The notes below the pieces were generated by a model that saw only the letters and a program-made list of their open reading frames with translations, had not been told where the DNA came from and searched no databases. A program made the position numbers and the translations under genes. A DNA stretch of 64,000 bases, taken from HXMU1420-13 sp965229525. Lineage in GTDB: Bacteria; Bacteroidota; Rhodothermia; Balneolales; Balneolaceae. The stretch spans positions 3,348,001-3,412,000 of the forward strand of contig OZ245886.1 in assembly GCA_965229525.1 (NCBI GenBank), given 5' to 3'. Positions 60,789 through 64,000 of the stretch are shown in pieces. The first letter of the stretch is position 1. Each line of letters opens with the position of its first letter.

Positions 60789-62891
60789 TTGGAATTTCAA
60801 GGATTTCAGAGTGCCTTCACTCCTTTATTTATATTTGCCTTAGCAATAGCATTAGTACTCCTTGCATACCTTTCTTATAGAAATCAGAAATCGCTATCTG
60901 CACCGATAAAGGTAATTCTAACTGTGTTACGTTCGGTAACTTTTTTACTGATCATGCTGTTAGTGTTAAATCCTTTCTTTTTTTCATCCCAATTAGTAGA
61001 TCAGAACCCACGATTATTATTCATGCTTGATAATTCGGAAAGTGTAGCCATTAATAAGGGGGTATATGCCGGGTTATCTGATTACACAGAACTACTTAAC
61101 GAGCTTTTTGAAACAAAACCTGATCAGGTTGAAATTGACTATTTCACATTAGGAGGTTCTACAAAACAAATACAGACCTTTGATTCCCTCACCTATCAGG
61201 AGACATCAAGTAATTTTATAGATGCAATTACTCAGATTCAGGAACTACAATCGGACTATACTGCAGCTGTTCTTATTTCGGATGGGATTATTACATTTGG
61301 TCGGAATCCACTTATAACGGCTGCAAACCTTGATATTCCAGTATTTACTATCGGACTAGGTGATACATCGTCTGTGCGCGATATAACGATTAATAACATA
61401 ATCACAAATGCTACGGGGTACACAGATACGAGGCATATTGTAGAAGTAGAAATTGCTCAAAATGGATTTCTAGGAAACAGTACTATCCTTCAAATTTTGG
61501 ATAGTCAAAGAGAGATAATTGTTGAAAGAACGATTGAATTTACCTCTGAAGAAAGTGTTACACTCGAGAGATTCGAAATAGAGTTGTCTGAGGAAGGTTT
61601 AATTCCATTTAGAGTTGAAATTCAGAATCTGGAAGATGAATGGAGTGATGAAAATAATGCACAATCATTTAGTATCGATGTACTGGATAGTAAAACCAAT
61701 GTGCTTCATATAAGTGCAGAAATACACCCTGATGTCAAATTTATTCGATCACTGCTTTCTACCGATCCAAGCATTAACCTTCAGACAGTTACCTGGCTAG
61801 GTGGAAATAGTTTTGTAGAAGAAGGAAATCCGGATTTCGAAAATTTGGATCTAATTATATTGCATGGAAATCCAACGCAAATACAATCACTAGATTTAAT
61901 TAGTGCAATTTCTAATATCCCAACTATATTCCTCGATTTGCCTAATTCCAGAAGAATTAACAATCAGCAAAACGAATTCGCACTTCTACAGAGTCTAGGG
62001 TCTCAAATTTTTGAGATGAGCATTTTTCCAGCTACAGTTTTGGAAAGTCATCCAATAATGGAATTCGATGAAATTCAATATCAGGCACTCGCACCGATTT
62101 TATCCTCATTACGTACAGAATTTATAGCAATAGATGCCTCTCCACTATTAAACATAGGTTTTCAAGGAATTGAGACTGAAAGCCCTATGCTGGCCATTAC
62201 AGAACGTGGTGATTTACGAAGAGCTCATCTCACATCGTGGGGATGGTTTAGATTGTATCAAAGTCCGAGTGAGAATGAGCGAAACTTTGCTTCCCAATTA
62301 TTTCTCAATTTGATTAGTTGGGCATCCAACAATCCAGATAATAGAAGGCTTAAAATTTCACCTTCCCAGTCGTCTTTTAATAGTTCAGAACAAGTAATCA
62401 TTAATGCAAGCTTGATAAATGAAAGTGGAAATTCAGAACCGAATGCAACTATTGAACTATTAATAAGTGCTGATGGTGAAGATGAGCGTGTGTTTAATTT
62501 AACAAATATGGGCAGTGGAAATTATTCACTTACCCTTGACGCATTAAATACAGGATTGTATTCATTCACGGCAACGGCAAGAAAAGATTCCAGAATAATA
62601 GACGAACAGGAAGGAGAGTTTTTAGTTGAAGACTCTAACGCAGAGTTAATTAATACCCAACGAAATGATGCTCTTCTTTCTGGATTAGCATCTGAAACTG
62701 GGGGTAATTATTTAGTGTATGAAGAAGCTCTTGACATTTGGGACACCATATCACAAGCAAATCTTCTTAATGGTACTAGCATAACAATTGATAGTTACCA
62801 TTTTCCTGTTAGATCAGTATTCTGGTTTATAATTGTGATTTTGCTACTTGGTACTGAATGGACTTTGAGAAAATACTACTCTCTCCCATAA
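60789..62891 (+). CDS. VWA-like membrane protein (BatA-related)
   Basis: A 700-residue protein with TTG start, two N-terminal membrane segments (about 12-29 and 42-60), a von Willebrand factor A-like domain with MIDAS DNSES at 81-85 and AAVLISDGIITFG, an extended beta-rich region from about 230 to 660, and a C-terminal membrane helix (about 674-692). It would be the VWA partner of the MoxR ATPase. Mid-region strands (FRVEIQNLEDEWSDE, IELLISADGEDERVFNL) look like immunoglobulin-like modules. Function is likely in envelope assembly or stress, but not established. Confidence 0.8.
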   Translation: MEFQGFQSAFTPLFIFALAIALVLLAYLSYRNQKSLSAPIKVILTVLRSVTFLLIMLLVLNPFFFSSQLVDQNPRLLFMLDNSESVAINKGVYAGLSDYTELLNELFETKPDQVEIDYFTLGGSTKQIQTFDSLTYQETSSNFIDAITQIQELQSDYTAAVLISDGIITFGRNPLITAANLDIPVFTIGLGDTSSVRDITINNIITNATGYTDTRHIVEVEIAQNGFLGNSTILQILDSQREIIVERTIEFTSEESVTLERFEIELSEEGLIPFRVEIQNLEDEWSDENNAQSFSIDVLDSKTNVLHISAEIHPDVKFIRSLLSTDPSINLQTVTWLGGNSFVEEGNPDFENLDLIILHGNPTQIQSLDLISAISNIPTIFLDLPNSRRINNQQNEFALLQSLGSQIFEMSIFPATVLESHPIMEFDEIQYQALAPILSSLRTEFIAIDASPLLNIGFQGIETESPMLAITERGDLRRAHLTSWGWFRLYQSPSENERNFASQLFLNLISWASNNPDNRRLKISPSQSSFNSSEQVIINASLINESGNSEPNATIELLISADGEDERVFNLTNMGSGNYSLTLDALNTGLYSFTATARKDSRIIDEQEGEFLVEDSNAELINTQRNDALLSGLASETGGNYLVYEEALDIWDTISQANLLNGTSITIDSYHFPVRSVFWFIIVILLLGTEWTLRKYYSLP

Positions 62892-63413
62892 TCAAAACGA
62901 CGATACCTCCACCCTTCCTGAGCCGTAAGAGTTCGTTCGAACGATAAATAAGTCGCCATAATCATGTTCATCCAATTGTTCGAATTTATCTTCTCCTAAT
63001 ACCATATTTATCAATCTTGGAGTAGTATTAGAATGACCAACAATTAAAATTACGTTACCCGAGTTCGAAGTTATTAAAGTTGATAACCAATTCTCAAGAT
63101 CATCAAATCCATACTCTATGATCTCCAACTCAAATAATTCTGCTGTTGGAGTAGCGGTCATTTGAGTTCTCTTGTAAGGTGTACTATATATCTCTGTTAA
63201 GTTAAAACCATTTTCTTGAATCACTAAAGAAAGGTTTTTGGCTCTATCTAATCCACGCTCACTAATAGGTGGATTTCTGGTACCATCTTCTGCGCGTTCA
63301 GCATGTCGTACAAATATCAAAGTAGTTTCCTCGATTTGAACTGAGTCGGCCTGAAATGCTACAACTTGAATCGAGCATATAAGAAATAGAACTAAAAAGG
63401 TAAGTTTGCGCAT
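62892..63413 (-). CDS. Secreted histidine-phosphatase family protein (SixA-like)
   Basis: A phosphoglycerate-mutase-type phosphatase with an export signal. From the chosen Met a signal peptide covers about 1-20, the phosphohistidine motif is R36-H37 in VRHAERAE and the second catalytic histidine is H127 in VGHSNT. Length is 173 residues. An in-frame Met seven codons earlier would add MYTIKKT; the later start makes a cleaner signal. It stands alone downstream of a terminator. The substrate is unknown; related SixA proteins remove phosphate from histidine-phosphotransfer proteins in the cytoplasm, so a periplasmic location is atypical. Confidence 0.82.
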   Translation of the reverse strand: MRKLTFLVLFLICSIQVVAFQADSVQIEETTLIFVRHAERAEDGTRNPPISERGLDRAKNLSLVIQENGFNLTEIYSTPYKRTQMTATPTAELFELEIIEYGFDDLENWLSTLITSNSGNVILIVGHSNTTPRLINMVLGEDKFEQLDEHDYGDLFIVRTNSYGSGRVEVSSF

Positions 63414-63435
63414 CGTTTTCTTAATAGTATACAAA

Positions 63436-63459
63436 AAAAGCCGGCATAAACCGGCTTTT
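63436..63459 (-). terminator. Intrinsic terminator for the last gene
   Basis: A nine-base perfect stem (AAAAGCCGG with CCGGCTTTT) around a six-base loop, followed on the minus strand by a run of T. It lies a few bases after the stop of the C-anchored protein gene and separates it from the phosphatase gene. Confidence 0.88.
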
Positions 63460-63464
63460 AAACG

Positions 63465-63992
63465 TTATCTCACCGCTTTCGATCTTATCATTACCAATAT
63501 GAATCCCATCAAACTTACTATCATAATAGAAATAATAGCTACTAACATTGGATGTATTGGGCGTGAAACACCTTCCCATTCAGACAATGCTACATCAATC
63601 ATTGAAATTTCACCTGATGATAATAATCGATTATCATCAGCCATTAAATTCCAATCATTTTTGAACGTTGAGTTCCAGAATTCTGCGATTTTTTGATATT
63701 CACTAAAACCGTTCGTTGTTAAGAATTCATCTTCGCTCATTTCTCTTCCGTTTTTTATGAACGCATCTAATGCAGCATAGAAACTTTGCCTATTGTCAAA
63801 TGAGCTTAGTTCAATTTCATTGATATCCAGGTATTGATCGATTGCTGTCCACATTTTTTGTGTGGTAACATTTTTCCAGTCGTAAATTGATGTTTCAATT
63901 GATTGAGCTATTCGGTTTTTGTGATCTCCACCATACACTCGTACAAAATCATCACCTACTTCTTTCCAAACATTTTCAAAATGTTGCTGCAT
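63465..63992 (-). CDS. C-anchored membrane protein, unrecognised
   Basis: Unrecognised. A mostly helical, acidic 175-residue protein with aromatic-rich cytoplasmic part (QQHFENVWKEVGDDFVRVYG, WNSTFKNDWNLMADDN) and one C-terminal membrane helix at about 148-168 (LVAIISIMIVSLMGFILVM) followed by a basic tail IRSKAVR. The Met at 63992 is near the window edge and the frame is open beyond it, so the true start may lie outside. It has its own downstream terminator. Confidence 0.6.
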   Translation of the reverse strand: MQQHFENVWKEVGDDFVRVYGGDHKNRIAQSIETSIYDWKNVTTQKMWTAIDQYLDINEIELSSFDNRQSFYAALDAFIKNGREMSEDEFLTTNGFSEYQKIAEFWNSTFKNDWNLMADDNRLLSSGEISMIDVALSEWEGVSRPIHPMLVAIISIMIVSLMGFILVMIRSKAVR

Positions 63993-64000
63993 AGAATGCA

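Noticed and set aside
37..63990. tRNA or rRNA genes
   Set aside because: Scanning the intergenic spaces by eye shows no tRNA-like cloverleaf with TTCGA arm or rRNA segment; nearly all spacers are short.

Overview
The window is a dense, AT-rich bacterial chromosome segment (64 kb, about 65 protein genes, no rRNA, tRNA, CRISPR array or insertion sequence seen). The content points to the Bacteroidota/Balneolota/Rhodothermota group, most likely a free-living Balneolota-type bacterium. The signs are DUF5686, DUF3667 and DUF2480 proteins, a SufBCDS cluster with Nfu and an A-type carrier, an efp-accB-accC cluster, many small lipoproteins, and three intergenic matches to the Bacteroidota promoter form TAnnTTTG (upstream of efp, sufB and tdk). 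Shine-Dalgarno sites are used only at some genes and TTG/GTG starts are frequent. The species assignment is inference.

Layout. 1-0.7 kb: 3' part of a SpoIIE/PP2C phosphatase. 0.9-3.7 kb: mltG converging on a TPR plus periplasmic-binding-fold protein. 3.7-8.1 kb (minus): efp-accB-accC-gcvH-guaA, with fatty-acid carboxylase subunits and a lipoyl carrier. 8.1-13.6 kb (minus): an NSS-family transporter, a GH13 debranching-type enzyme and metG. 13.6-17.1 kb: the only accessory-looking stretch, with a VapBC module, a possible decayed gene, an AbgT transporter bounded by short inverted repeats and a SpoU rRNA/tRNA methylase whose tail is repeat-derived. 17.2-27.3 kb (plus): MFS exporter, then greA, Nudix, an outer-membrane barrel, ackA, a caspase-like lipoprotein without catalytic residues, an EamA exporter, pta, manA and a DUF3667 protein.

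27.4-33.4 kb: suf operon (sufB, sufC, sufD, sufS, nfu, A-type carrier). 33.4-41.8 kb: DUF2480, SDR, type 2 IPP isomerase, prenyl synthase, bamD, nadD, LD-carboxypeptidase and a DUF5686 outer-membrane protein. 41.8-46.5 kb: a D-amino-acid PLP enzyme diverging from a retropepsin-like protease, RimK, aspartoacylase-like, DUF952, lipid kinase operon. The lipid kinase has no ATG/GTG/TTG start ahead of its catalytic motifs and seems to begin at ATT. 46.5-48.1 kb: two tandem TonB paralogues. 48.1-51.1 kb (minus): orphan receiver, then der, a membrane protein and a peroxiredoxin. 51.2-55.6 kb: UvrD-type helicase, tdk and a CNT nucleoside transporter. 55.6-62.9 kb: three periplasmic peptidyl-prolyl isomerases, MoxR and a VWA membrane protein. 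62.9-64 kb (minus): a SixA-like phosphatase and an unrecognised C-anchored protein.

Themes. Envelope biogenesis recurs (MltG, BamD, SurA set, LD-carboxypeptidase, TonB pair, DUF5686), as does central metabolism (acetate kinase/Pta, acetyl-CoA carboxylase, GMP synthesis). Short palindromic GTCAT-type repeats sit directly after stop codons in the suf and isoprenoid regions, and in two places a repeat appears to have been absorbed into a coding end. The most promising less-described items are the RimK/protease/deacylase operon as a possible glutamate-tag write-and-erase module, the ATT-start lipid kinase, and the pseudo-caspase lipoprotein inside the acetate operon.
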